DNA of 64,000 nucleotides, from assembly GCA_016213735.1 (NCBI GenBank), contig JACQZU010000023.1:1-64000 (forward strand). Direction: 5' to 3'. The notes beneath the pieces were generated by a model. That model made no database searches. It saw only the letters and a list, made by a program, of their open reading frames with translations, and was not told the origin of the DNA. Positions within the stretch are counted from its first letter, which is position 1, and every line of letters starts with the position of its first letter. Source of the DNA: Acidobacteriota bacterium (GTDB taxonomy: Bacteria; Acidobacteriota; Holophagae; Holophagales; Holophagaceae). Made by a program: the position numbers and the translations under genes. Shown piece by piece: positions 26,790-35,578 of this stretch.

Positions 26790-27466
26790 TCCGTGCGGTG
26801 GTGTTCGACCTCTGGAACACCCTGGTCCGGAGCCAGGCGGGGAGTCCCTTCCGCAGGATCCAGCCGCTGCTCCGGCCGGAACAGGCGCACCTGGTGGACG
26901 AATTCATGTGGGACAGCATGCGCGTGCCCTACCCGTCCTGCGATGCCTTCCTGGAACGGTGGCGGGAAGCCATGGGACTGGACCCCATCCAGACCCGGGC
27001 GATCCGGCAGGTCTTCCTCGAAGCTTCCCAGGATGCGGAGCTGTTCCCCGAAACCCTCGAAGCCCTGGATCAGACCCGCTCCTTGGCCCGGGTGGCCCTG
27101 CTCTCCAACACCCAGAGTTTCGACATGGGTCTGCTGGAGGACCTGGGGCTCACCTCCAGGCTCCGGGTGCAGGTCCTTTCGGCGGCCATCGGGAAACTCA
27201 AACCCGCCCCGGAGGCCTTCGAAGCCGCCCGGCGCCGCCTGGGCCTCTTCCCGGGCGACCTGGTCATGGTGGGGGACAGCTGGCGCGATGACGTTGGAGG
27301 CGCCCTCCAGGCGGGATGGAGCGTCATCTGGATCAACCGGGAGGGCATCCCGCGCCCCGAGGTGGAACCCGACGCGGAGCTTGTGGAATTGCCCGATCTG
27401 GAGCGGGTGCCGGAGGTGATCCGGCGCCTCCAGGAGGGTGCCCGCTGCGCCACCTGCCTCGGGTGA
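26786..27466 (+). CDS. HAD-superfamily hydrolase
   Basis: A 226-residue HAD phosphatase-like protein. Motif I is VFDLWNTLV: the nucleophile aspartate D8 is present, but the second aspartate of DxD is tryptophan. Motif II is LLSNTQS, motif III lysine is in KLKPAPEAF and motif IV is MVGDSWRDDVGGA. FDLWNT/FDLWGT forms exist in a branch of the superfamily, so it may still be active or act as a dehalogenase-like enzyme. The substrate is unknown. It overlaps the LEA-type gene by 4 nt and converges on rng. Confidence 0.82.
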   Translation: MIRAVVFDLWNTLVRSQAGSPFRRIQPLLRPEQAHLVDEFMWDSMRVPYPSCDAFLERWREAMGLDPIQTRAIRQVFLEASQDAELFPETLEALDQTRSLARVALLSNTQSFDMGLLEDLGLTSRLRVQVLSAAIGKLKPAPEAFEAARRRLGLFPGDLVMVGDSWRDDVGGALQAGWSVIWINREGIPRPEVEPDAELVELPDLERVPEVIRRLQEGARCATCLG

Positions 27467-27502
27467 GGGGGCTTTTCTCCGTGGGGGCCATCGGCGGCCG
27501 CG

Positions 27503-29014
27503 CTATTTGGGGGCCAGGATGTCCATGGCGAGGGTGTTGCGCGGGGTGTCGGACTTCTCGACCCAGAGGACGTGGGCGCCCAGGACGCGGGCGAGCTGCA
27601 CCATGCCCTCGCGCATCTCGGGCTGGAGCGAGGCCCGCAGTTCGGGGTGGATCGTGAGGCGGAGGGTGGCCCCTCGAAGGCGCTCCCCCAGGCGGGCCAT
27701 TTCCCGGTAGGCCTTGAGGACGATGGTCTCGGGGGTCACCAGGCGGCCGACCCCCTGGCAATGGGGGCAGGGTTCCGTCAACTGGCGATCCAGGCTGGGC
27801 CCGGTGCGCTTCCGGGTCATCTCCACCAATCCGAATTCACTGATGGTGATGGCCCGGGCGTGGTTGCGGTCCCGTCCCAGCTCCTCCTGGAGTCGGGACA
27901 TCACGGCCTCCCGGTGCTCCGGCACCCCCATGTCGATGAAGTCGATGACGATGATCCCTCCCAGGTTCCTGAGCCGAAGCTGCCGGACCACCTCGGGGAT
28001 GGCCTCCAGGTTGGTCAAATAGACGGTTTCCTCCAGGTCCTTCTTCCCGACGAATTTCCCGGTGTTCACGTCCACGCTGACCAGGGCCTCGGTCTGGTTG
28101 ATGACCAGGGAGCCGCCCTTCTTGAGGAAGACCTTGGGTTGGCGGGCGGCCTCGATTTCCTGCTCGATCCCGAAGGCCTCGAAGATGGGGATGTCAGAGG
28201 TGAAGTGCTTCACGCGCTGGATCCATTCCGGGTGAAGCTTCTGGACGGCCTCCACCACCTCCCGGTGGGTGTCCTCCTGGTCCACCCAGAAACTCGCGAC
28301 TTCTTCCCGGAAAAGGTCCCGGAGCACCTTCTGCAGCAGCGGGATGTCCTTCCAGACGAGGCTGTGGGTCGGAAGGGTGCGGGCGGAGGCCTGCACCTGG
28401 GCCCAGAGATCCCGGAGAAAGGCCACGTCCGAGATCAGGTCCTCGTCCCGCTCCCCGATGGCCGCGGTGCGGACGATGAAGCCCTCCCCGGGCTGGGCGT
28501 GGCTCCGCACCAGGGCCCGGAGTCTTTCCCGCTCCTCCAGGTCGGTGATCTTCCGGGAGATTCCCACGTGGTCGATTCCGGGCATGAAGACGAGGAAGCG
28601 CCCCGGGAAGCTCAGGTGGCGGGACAGCCGTGGGCCCTTGGTGCCGATGGGGTCCTTGACCACCTGGACCAGGACCTCCTCCCCTTCCTTGACGGGGGGC
28701 AGGGTGGCGGGCAGGGCCGAGAACTCGATGGCCACGGTGTCCGTGTCCTCCTCCAGCTCCACCTCCTCGGCGCTGAGGCGGTGCCCCTCCGGCTCGTCCA
28801 GGTATAGGAACCCGTCCTTGCTGCCCCCGATGGCCACGAAGGCGCTCTGCATGCCCTGGAGCAGCTTGGCCACCCGGCCCTTGTAGACGTTTCCCACCTG
28901 GCTCTGCTGGGCGGTCCGCTCGATGAAGAGTTCGCAGACCTGGCCGTTCTCCAACAACGCGATGCGCGTCTCCAGCGGGGTCGCGTTGACCACCAGGGAA
29001 CGGCGGAACTCCAT
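27503..29014 (-). CDS. rng: Ribonuclease G (RNase E/G family)
   Basis: A 503-residue endoribonuclease for rRNA maturation and mRNA decay. An S1 RNA-binding domain spans about 30-125 (VGNVYKGRVAKLLQGMQSAFV). The catalytic DNase I-like subdomain has VSVDVNTGKFVGKKDLEETV and IIVIDFIDM, with metal aspartates in each. The zinc-link PCPHCQG is near residue 400. No RNase E-type C-terminal scaffold follows, so it is RNase G-like. ATG 29014 with AGAAAGG upstream is preferred to a longer frame. An extra charged segment (EEVELEEDTDTV) sits in the S1 domain. Confidence 0.93.
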   Translation of the reverse strand: MEFRRSLVVNATPLETRIALLENGQVCELFIERTAQQSQVGNVYKGRVAKLLQGMQSAFVAIGGSKDGFLYLDEPEGHRLSAEEVELEEDTDTVAIEFSALPATLPPVKEGEEVLVQVVKDPIGTKGPRLSRHLSFPGRFLVFMPGIDHVGISRKITDLEERERLRALVRSHAQPGEGFIVRTAAIGERDEDLISDVAFLRDLWAQVQASARTLPTHSLVWKDIPLLQKVLRDLFREEVASFWVDQEDTHREVVEAVQKLHPEWIQRVKHFTSDIPIFEAFGIEQEIEAARQPKVFLKKGGSLVINQTEALVSVDVNTGKFVGKKDLEETVYLTNLEAIPEVVRQLRLRNLGGIIVIDFIDMGVPEHREAVMSRLQEELGRDRNHARAITISEFGLVEMTRKRTGPSLDRQLTEPCPHCQGVGRLVTPETIVLKAYREMARLGERLRGATLRLTIHPELRASLQPEMREGMVQLARVLGAHVLWVEKSDTPRNTLAMDILAPK

Positions 29015-29145
29015 CTGAATGTGCCTTTCTCGAACCTGGCCGGGGCCGCCCTGCGACCCCCCCGTCACCCCCGGGCCATGCCAGGGCGGGGGTGCTTATT
29101 TTTACCAAGTTTCCGGGACCCCGGGAAGGGTCCAGGGGGCTTGCA

Positions 29146-29541
29146 TCAGGCGAAGGCGTCCGCCACCGCCGGAGTCCTCTCGGCCTCCGCAAGCGAGCAG
29201 ATGCGGTTCCGGTGGTCCACGAAGACGACCCGGGGCCGCCGGGCGGCCGCCTCCTCCTCGGTCATCCAGCCGTAGGCCGCCACGATGATCAGGTCTCCCT
29301 GGTGCACCAGGTGGGCGGCGGCCCCGTTCACCCCCACCTCCCCCGACCCCGGCAGGCCCGGGATCACGTAGGTGGAGAGACGGGCGCCGCTGGTCACGTC
29401 ATAGATGTCCACCTTCTCGTTTTCCAGGAGTCCGGCCCCGGCCATGAGAAGGGGATCCAGCGTGATCGAGCCCACGTAGTCCAGGTCCGCGCGCGTGACG
29501 GTGGCGCGATGGATCTTGCCGAGAAGGAAATGACGAAGCAT
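29146..29541 (-). CDS. panD: Aspartate 1-decarboxylase
   Basis: A 131-residue proenzyme that makes beta-alanine from aspartate for pantothenate. Self-cleavage occurs at G24-S25 in DYVGSITLD, generating the pyruvoyl group. N-terminal [11 protein letters not shown] and [21 protein letters not shown] (in two pieces) are typical. It lies 102 nt after panC in the same direction and 131 nt before rng. Expression as part of the pan cluster is likely. Confidence 0.95.
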   Translation of the reverse strand: MLRHFLLGKIHRATVTRADLDYVGSITLDPLLMAGAGLLENEKVDIYDVTSGARLSTYVIPGLPGSGEVGVNGAAAHLVHQGDLIIVAAYGWMTEEEAAARRPRVVFVDHRNRICSLAEAERTPAVADAFA

Positions 29542-29643
29542 GTCGGCTCCCGGTCCAGGCCCTTGGGTGCGGGTCCCGGCCAGGGGAAAGCATGGGTCCG
29601 TCCGGACGGAAAATCCATCCTCGAAGATTTCCGAGTTCCCGAC

Positions 29644-30516
29644 TTACCCTGTCCCGCTTTCGTGGAGATCGGGGCCCTGGCCGAGAATGACGTTGTCGAT
29701 GAGCCGGGTGCTTCCCACGAAGGCGGCGGTGACCAGGGCCGCGGGCCGGTCCACCGGGCGCAGGAGGGGCTGCATGTCCTGGAGATCCACCACTTCGCAG
29801 TACTGCACGCTGGAAATGGGCCGGATCCGCTCCAGGGCGAGGGCCACCAGGCGTTCGGGATGCCGTTCGCCCGCACGGTAGGCGGCGTCCGCGGCGAAGA
29901 GGCCCTGGCTGATGCCGCAGGCGCGCTGGCGTTCCTCGGTGGAGAGGTAGGCGTTCCGCGAGCTGAGGGCCAGGCCGCCGGCCTCCCGGACCGTGGGGAC
30001 CACGATCACCTCCACGGGCATGTCCAGGTCCCGCACCATCCGGCGGATCACCGCCGTCTGCTGCAGGTCCTTCTGGCCGAAGAAGGCCAGGTCCGGCTCC
30101 ACCATGTGGAAGAGCTTGGCCACCACGGTGGCCACGCCCCGGAAATGGCCCGGGCGGAACTGCCCGCAGAGGGGCTCCGCGAGGCGCCCGGGTTCCACCG
30201 TGGTGCTGAAGCCGGTGGGGTAGATCTCGGGGACCTCGGGAAGGAAGAGCAGGTCCACGCCCATGCGGAGGCAGAGGTTCTGGTCACCCTCCAGGTCCCG
30301 GGGGTACTTGGCGAGATCCTCATTGGGCCCGAACTGGGTTGGATTGACGAAGATCGAGACCACGGTGGCCCCGCACCGTGCGGTGCTCTGGCGGATCAGG
30401 GAGGCGTGCCCTTCGTGAAGGAAGCCCATGGTGGGGACGAAGCCGATCCGCTTCCCCCCTTCCCGCAGGGTGCGCACCGCGATGCGAAGTTCGGCGACAC
30501 TGCGAACCAGGCGCAT
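29644..30516 (-). CDS. panC: Pantothenate synthetase
   Basis: A 290-residue cytosolic ligase that joins pantoate and beta-alanine through a pantoyl-adenylate. The nucleotidyl-transfer motif PTMGFLHEGHASL (about 28-40) contains the HxGH histidines. IFVNPTQFGPNEDLAKYPR, FFGQKDLQQ and LSSRNAYLS (ATP-binding) follow. Length is typical. It starts 3 nt after panB. Confidence 0.96.
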   Translation of the reverse strand: MRLVRSVAELRIAVRTLREGGKRIGFVPTMGFLHEGHASLIRQSTARCGATVVSIFVNPTQFGPNEDLAKYPRDLEGDQNLCLRMGVDLLFLPEVPEIYPTGFSTTVEPGRLAEPLCGQFRPGHFRGVATVVAKLFHMVEPDLAFFGQKDLQQTAVIRRMVRDLDMPVEVIVVPTVREAGGLALSSRNAYLSTEERQRACGISQGLFAADAAYRAGERHPERLVALALERIRPISSVQYCEVVDLQDMQPLLRPVDRPAALVTAAFVGSTRLIDNVILGQGPDLHESGTG

Positions 30517-30519
30517 GGG

Positions 30520-31392
30520 TCAGGACTCCCCGCCGGGGCGCCAATCCTGGACGGCCTTCTGGACGGCCTTGGGCAGGAGGTAGGACTCGGGGGCCGCCGG
30601 GAAGGCCCCCGAGCGGACCTCTCCGGCCCAGGAGGCCAGGGCATCCCGGAGGGCCCCGAAGCCATCCAGATAGGCCCGGACGAATTTCGGCGGCGGCCCC
30701 GGGATGAGACCGAGGACGTCGTGGAAGACCAGCACCTGGCCGGAACAGCCGGGTCCCGCGCCGATCCCAATGGTGGGGATCTCCACCGTCTCGGTCACCC
30801 TCCGGGCCAGTTCGGCGGGAATGCCTTCCAGGAGAAGCGCGAAGCAGCCCGAATCCTGGAGACGCTGGGCATCCTCCAGGATGGCCAGGGCCCCCCCCTC
30901 CGTTCGCCCCTGGACCTTGTAGCCCCCCATGGCGTGGAGGCTCTGGGGCGTGAGGCCCAGGTGCCCCATGACGGGGATTTCGGCCTCCACGAGGGCCCGG
31001 ATCACCGGGATCCGCCGGGCGCCGCCCTCCAGCTTGACGCCCTGGGCCCCCCGCTGCAGGAATGCGCCCGCGTTCCGGATGCTGTCCTCCATCCCGAGGT
31101 GGTAGCTGAGGTAGGGCATGTCCGCCAGGAGCAGGGCCCGCGGCCGGATCCGGACCACCGCTTCGAGGTGGTGCAGCATCATCGCCATGGAAACCGGCAG
31201 GGTGTTCTCGAAGCCGAGGCAGACATTCCCCACGCTGTCGCCCACCAGGATCACGTCCACCTCGGCGGCGTCCGCGATGCGGGCGGTGGGGGCGTCGTAG
31301 GCGGTGGTCATGACGATGGGCCGCCCTTCCCGCGCCATCTGGAGCAGCGTGGGAATGGTCACCGCGTGGCGGGATTCGGGAACATGGCTCAT
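30520..31392 (-). CDS. panB: 3-methyl-2-oxobutanoate hydroxymethyltransferase
   Basis: A 290-residue enzyme that makes ketopantoate from 2-oxoisovalerate using methylene-tetrahydrofolate. Markers are MTTAYDAPTARIAD, ILVGDSVGNVCLG (metal-binding aspartate), DMPYLSYH, KLEGG and the catalytic glutamate region EGIPAELA, then TIGIGAGPGCSGQVLV. It overlaps the stop of the upstream NTPase/repeat gene by 4 nt and precedes panC by 3 nt. It is about 25 residues longer than the E. coli protein at the C-terminus. Confidence 0.95.
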   Translation of the reverse strand: MSHVPESRHAVTIPTLLQMAREGRPIVMTTAYDAPTARIADAAEVDVILVGDSVGNVCLGFENTLPVSMAMMLHHLEAVVRIRPRALLLADMPYLSYHLGMEDSIRNAGAFLQRGAQGVKLEGGARRIPVIRALVEAEIPVMGHLGLTPQSLHAMGGYKVQGRTEGGALAILEDAQRLQDSGCFALLLEGIPAELARRVTETVEIPTIGIGAGPGCSGQVLVFHDVLGLIPGPPPKFVRAYLDGFGALRDALASWAGEVRSGAFPAAPESYLLPKAVQKAVQDWRPGGES

Positions 31393-34300
31393 GAGGGCAC
31401 GACGGGGACCTGGAGCTGCAGGGTGGGAAGGTTGGACTGGGTGGGAGTCCAGTCGGAGAGGGGATCCACGCGTTCGGGCAGGACGAAGCGCAGGCCCGCG
31501 TCCTCCACCGCCTGCCGGAAACGGTGCATCTCGTTCCGCCCCAGGAAGAGGGATTCGTGGCTTTCGGGAATGCGCGTCCACAACTCCTGGAAGCTCTGGA
31601 AGGCATCCTGGAGCCGTGATCGGGCCCCGAGTTTCTCGCCCCGCCCCAACAACAGGCCGGCCACGCGGGCGCTGGCCTCCATGACCGCCGCGGGGAAGCG
31701 CAGTTCCCGGGCCGCGGCCAGGACCTCTCCCCAGGCGGACAGCGCCTCGGCCGCCGCCGCCTCCCCCTCCTGGAGGGCGGCGTGGTTGAGGAGCAGGGCG
31801 TGGGCCCGGTGCCACTCGAGTTCGAGCCACCGGGAGGCCGAACCTTCGACGGGGCCCTTCAGCGCCTCGAGGCGGACCCAGCTGGGCTCGAGGCTCTCCA
31901 GGGCGGCCCCGGGGTCCGCTGACAGCGCCTGACACTGGATCGCCCGGACCTGGGACATCCGCTCCCGCCAGGAAAGGTTGGCGGGGCCGAATATCTCCGC
32001 GGCCTGGGCGAAGAGGTTGGCGGCCTCCCGCCAGCGGGCCTGGAAACCGCAGATCTCCGCCTGGAGGAAGACATGGTCCCCCTGCTCCAGGGGGGAAAGA
32101 CCGTCCTGGGGCAGGGCCAGGGCCTGGAGGAGGAGATGCTCGGACTGGACGACATCCCCCAGGGCCGCCAGGGTTCTGGCCTTCCAGGCCATGCACTGGA
32201 CGGTCATGGGGGTGTCCCCCCCCTTCTGGAAGCGTTCCAGGGCACGGTCGAGGTGGGAGAGGGAGGGACCGAGCAGCTGCTGGATGCCCCGGAAGATCCC
32301 GAGGGCGAGGTGAGCCTTGGCCTGGGAAAGGGAAGCCCCGTGCAGGCGGGCCACCCTGAGGGCCTCCCGGAAGGCGGTGTGGGCGCTTTCGGGCTGCCCC
32401 TGGGCCAGGGCGAGGTTTCCCTCGTAGATCTGAACGCCCACCAGGGTCCGGAAGTCCTGGTCATGCTCCAGGAGCCTGTGGGCCGACTGGAGCATGGCGG
32501 CGGCCCGCTGGAATTGGCAGGTGTGGGCGAGGGCCCGCCCCAGCTCCACTAACAGCGACACGTGGTCCCTGTGCTCGCCCTTCTGCGTGCTCTGTCCCAG
32601 CAGTTGCAGGCCTTCCTCCAGCACCCGGATGCCCCGAAGGGTGTTCCCCTGGAGGATGGCCAGGCGGCCCTGGGCCTGGCGCAACCGGGCCTGTTCGGGG
32701 TGGAGGGGGTGGTCGGCCAGGCATTCCGCGGCCTGGTCGAGGGAGGCCGCCGCCTCCCGGACTCTCCGGCGGCCGATTTCCAGGAAGGCCTTCTTACCCA
32801 GCATGCGGGCCCGGGCGGTCCAGACCCCCAACTCGGACCCTTCCGCCTGGAGGTGCTCCAGGCCGGAGACCAGGGCCCCCAGGGCCCGGGCTCCCTGGTC
32901 GTCCCCGGGGCCCGCCCCGGCATCCGAGAGCCCTTCCTGCCACCCCCGGGCCAGGCAGTCCGAGAGGAATTCCCAGAGCCGGGCGGCCCGGACCGGGCCC
33001 GGGTCCAGGGCCAGGGCCTGCTGGACCACCCGCTCGGCTTCTGAAGGGCTGAGAAGGGAACCCTGCTCGATGACCCCCATGACCTGGGCCAGGGCGGTGG
33101 CCTCGTCCGAGGCGAGGGACTGGAGGCGGACCGACAGTACGCCGCCCCCTCCCTCCTGCCGGAGGGCCCCGAGGAGGGCCCGGGCGAAGCGCTTGAGGTC
33201 CGGCAGGGAGGTGTTGGAGAGAACCAGCTCCCGCACCTGGGGATCCTCCATGGAGGCCCGCCCATCCTGAATCTGGACCAGCCGGGATGAGAGGGCGTTC
33301 TGGACGGCCTCCTCCAGAGGCTCCCCCGCCAGGCCGAGGGCGCTCCCCAGGGTCTGGATGGCCAGGGGGTGGTCGGCCAGGGAGAGCACACGGACCAGGG
33401 CGGAGGCGGCGGGTCGCAGGCGCTGCAGGCGACCCAGGAGCACCTGGCGCATCAGGTCCTCGGGGGCTCGAAGGGAGGCGTTCTTCCCCCCGACCATCCG
33501 CCACCGTCCCTGGACCCACGCCAGATCTCCGCCCTGGATGGCCAGTTCCAGGAAACTCTGGAGGAGACCGGGATTGCCCAGACTGAGCCGGAACACCTCC
33601 CGCAGGATCTCCTCGGGCAGTTCGTGGGCCCCCAGGAAGTCCTGCACGAGGAGACGGAGATCCTCGTCCTCCAGGCGGTTGAGGTTCACCACCGCCAGGT
33701 TGGCGGCTTTCACCGCCGACAGGAAGCTGCGGGTGCGCCCGGCGGGATCGCCCGAGGGGAGGGTGATGAGCCAGGGCACCCGCGAGGGCAGCGCGAGCTG
33801 GGCCACCAGGGCCAGTCCTTCGGGATCGGCCCGTTCCAGGGAGGACAGCTGGAAGAGCCTGGGATGGAGCCCCTCCGCGAATTCCATCACTTCCAGGGCG
33901 CCGTCGAATTCCTCTTCGGTGAGGGGGGCGTCCTTGTCCTTGGGAGGTCGTCCTCCGGCGAGGAAGGCGAAGGATTCCAGGCGGCGGGAGAGTCCCCGGG
34001 CCAGGTCCGGTCGGTGGCTGTAGAACTCCGCCTCGAAGCCCGCGAGGAGGTTCTGCAGAATGCGGTTGAACAGGGAGCCCCGGCTCTCCCCGTGCTGGAC
34101 CTCGAGATGGTGGACCCAGAGACCCTCGGCCTCCGCCGCGGCCGCGGCCCAGGAGGCCAGGCGCTCCTTCCCGAGTCCGGTCTCCCCCTGGAGAATGATG
34201 ACCCGCTCCATGGGGGCAGGCGCCGCGAGGCCGAACATGAGCGACTTGATGTAGGTCAATTCCCGGGACCGGCCACGGATGGGGTGGGCCAGCCCACGCT

Positions 34301-34847
34301 GGAACTCCCTGGGCTGCTCCCAGGTGGGCACGGGCTCGGGATCCGCACCCGTTCCACCTTCCCCCGGGAGAAGTTCCATCAACCCCTCGAAGCTCCAGGG
34401 TTCAGCCCCGATCACCCGCGGGATCAGGGTCAGGCCCGGCAGCAGGCCGATGGCGTCCGGGGCCAGGAGTCGCGGGTGCCGGGTGTTGCCCAGGAGGTCC
34501 AGAAGGTGCGCCTGGAAGGAACGTCGCCGCTCGGGGCCCCAGTCCGGCCAGACCCTTCCCAGCGGGGCCCCGGCCAGGGTCTGGAGGAACCAGGCGTGGT
34601 TCTCGTCGAACCCGAAGCTGCAGGTGGGGTGGTCCAGCGCCTCCGTATCCAGGAAACAGGCCAGAAAGGATTCCTTGATCTTGTCCAATTCGCGGTCGGT
34701 GGGCCGGGGATCCCACAGCTGGACCAGGCACCGGGCCCCATCGCTCTCCCGGCGGGCCAGGTGCCAGGAGCAGCCCGAGGTCCGGGAGGCGCCAACCTCC
34801 GAGAGCCAGGCGAATTTCTGCCCCCCGAGGAGCCGGACCGCGCTCAT
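31389..34847 (-). CDS. Large NTPase with helical-repeat C-terminus
   Basis: A 1152-residue protein. Residues 1-150 look like a degraded protein-kinase N-lobe or adaptor (LLGGQKFAWLSEVGASRTSG, no catalytic HRD or DFG seen). A linker leads to RGRSRELTYIKSL (191-203) and a P-loop, LQGETGLGKERL (219-230), with TGLGKE in place of the usual GKS/GKT. The rest of the NTPase is STAND/AAA-like, followed by about 500 residues of alanine/leucine-rich helical repeats that read as TPR. The layout resembles PknK- or MalT-like signal NTPases, but no output domain is visible. It overlaps panB by 4 nt. Confidence 0.7.
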   Translation of the reverse strand: MSAVRLLGGQKFAWLSEVGASRTSGCSWHLARRESDGARCLVQLWDPRPTDRELDKIKESFLACFLDTEALDHPTCSFGFDENHAWFLQTLAGAPLGRVWPDWGPERRRSFQAHLLDLLGNTRHPRLLAPDAIGLLPGLTLIPRVIGAEPWSFEGLMELLPGEGGTGADPEPVPTWEQPREFQRGLAHPIRGRSRELTYIKSLMFGLAAPAPMERVIILQGETGLGKERLASWAAAAAEAEGLWVHHLEVQHGESRGSLFNRILQNLLAGFEAEFYSHRPDLARGLSRRLESFAFLAGGRPPKDKDAPLTEEEFDGALEVMEFAEGLHPRLFQLSSLERADPEGLALVAQLALPSRVPWLITLPSGDPAGRTRSFLSAVKAANLAVVNLNRLEDEDLRLLVQDFLGAHELPEEILREVFRLSLGNPGLLQSFLELAIQGGDLAWVQGRWRMVGGKNASLRAPEDLMRQVLLGRLQRLRPAASALVRVLSLADHPLAIQTLGSALGLAGEPLEEAVQNALSSRLVQIQDGRASMEDPQVRELVLSNTSLPDLKRFARALLGALRQEGGGGVLSVRLQSLASDEATALAQVMGVIEQGSLLSPSEAERVVQQALALDPGPVRAARLWEFLSDCLARGWQEGLSDAGAGPGDDQGARALGALVSGLEHLQAEGSELGVWTARARMLGKKAFLEIGRRRVREAAASLDQAAECLADHPLHPEQARLRQAQGRLAILQGNTLRGIRVLEEGLQLLGQSTQKGEHRDHVSLLVELGRALAHTCQFQRAAAMLQSAHRLLEHDQDFRTLVGVQIYEGNLALAQGQPESAHTAFREALRVARLHGASLSQAKAHLALGIFRGIQQLLGPSLSHLDRALERFQKGGDTPMTVQCMAWKARTLAALGDVVQSEHLLLQALALPQDGLSPLEQGDHVFLQAEICGFQARWREAANLFAQAAEIFGPANLSWRERMSQVRAIQCQALSADPGAALESLEPSWVRLEALKGPVEGSASRWLELEWHRAHALLLNHAALQEGEAAAAEALSAWGEVLAAARELRFPAAVMEASARVAGLLLGRGEKLGARSRLQDAFQSFQELWTRIPESHESLFLGRNEMHRFRQAVEDAGLRFVLPERVDPLSDWTPTQSNLPTLQLQVPVVPS

Positions 34848-34906
34848 GGCCGGCCCGGGCGCGGATCCCAGAGGAGGGGGAATCCCGGCGGGAACATGGG
34901 GGAAGT

Positions 34907-35524
34907 CTAGCGCGGGGGAAAATTCAGCCAAAGGGTCAAGAGCCCCAGTCGCTGAACCAGCTCGCCGAAGCGCTCGACCGGGAACCCCATCACGGTGGCG
35001 AAGGAACCCTCGATCTTCTCGATGAAGAGGGCCGCCACACCCTGGGCCGCGTAGGCGCCGGCCTTGTCCATGGGCTCGCCCGTGCCGGCGTACCAGCGGG
35101 CCTGCCGCTCGGTGAGGGGCCGGAAGTAGACTTCGGCGGTGTCCACGAAGTGGTGGCTTTCCGCATCGCAGGCGAGGCAGAGGCCCGTGTGAACCTCGTG
35201 CCGCCGCCCCTGGAGCAGCATGATCATCCGGACCGCGTCCTCGACGTCCACGGGCTTGTTGAGCACGTGGTGGTCCACCGCCACCGTGGTGTCCGCCGCG
35301 ATGACCCAGCGGCCAGGATTCACGGCCGAGACAATTTCCGCCTTGGCCTTGGCAAGCCGCTGAACGAGGCGTTCGGGATCCTCGCCGAAGAAAGGCGTCT
35401 CGTCCACCTCCGGGGCCCAGATCTCGAAGTTGAACTTCAGGGCCTCCAGCCACTGGCGACGACGCGGGGAGGAGGACGCCAGGATAGGGGGCCCGAGCTT
35501 CAGGGTCTGGTTGGATAGCGCCAA
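34907..35524 (-). CDS. maf: Maf-family nucleoside triphosphate pyrophosphatase
   Basis: A 205-residue cytosolic house-cleaning enzyme that hydrolyses non-canonical or modified NTPs such as dTTP/UTP analogues. Markers are ILASSSPRRRQWLEAL (14-29), EVDETPF, VIAADTTVAVD (about 74-84) and DKAGAYAAQG (about 156-165). The base-specificity subtype cannot be fixed from these motifs alone. It lies 54 nt downstream of lnt and 59 nt before the large NTPase gene on the same strand. Confidence 0.92.
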   Translation of the reverse strand: MALSNQTLKLGPPILASSSPRRRQWLEALKFNFEIWAPEVDETPFFGEDPERLVQRLAKAKAEIVSAVNPGRWVIAADTTVAVDHHVLNKPVDVEDAVRMIMLLQGRRHEVHTGLCLACDAESHHFVDTAEVYFRPLTERQARWYAGTGEPMDKAGAYAAQGVAALFIEKIEGSFATVMGFPVERFGELVQRLGLLTLWLNFPPR

Positions 35525-35578
35525 GGGGGCCTCGCCTTTGCCGCCTGGGCCCGCACGCCAAGCCAGGGGCGGAGAGGA

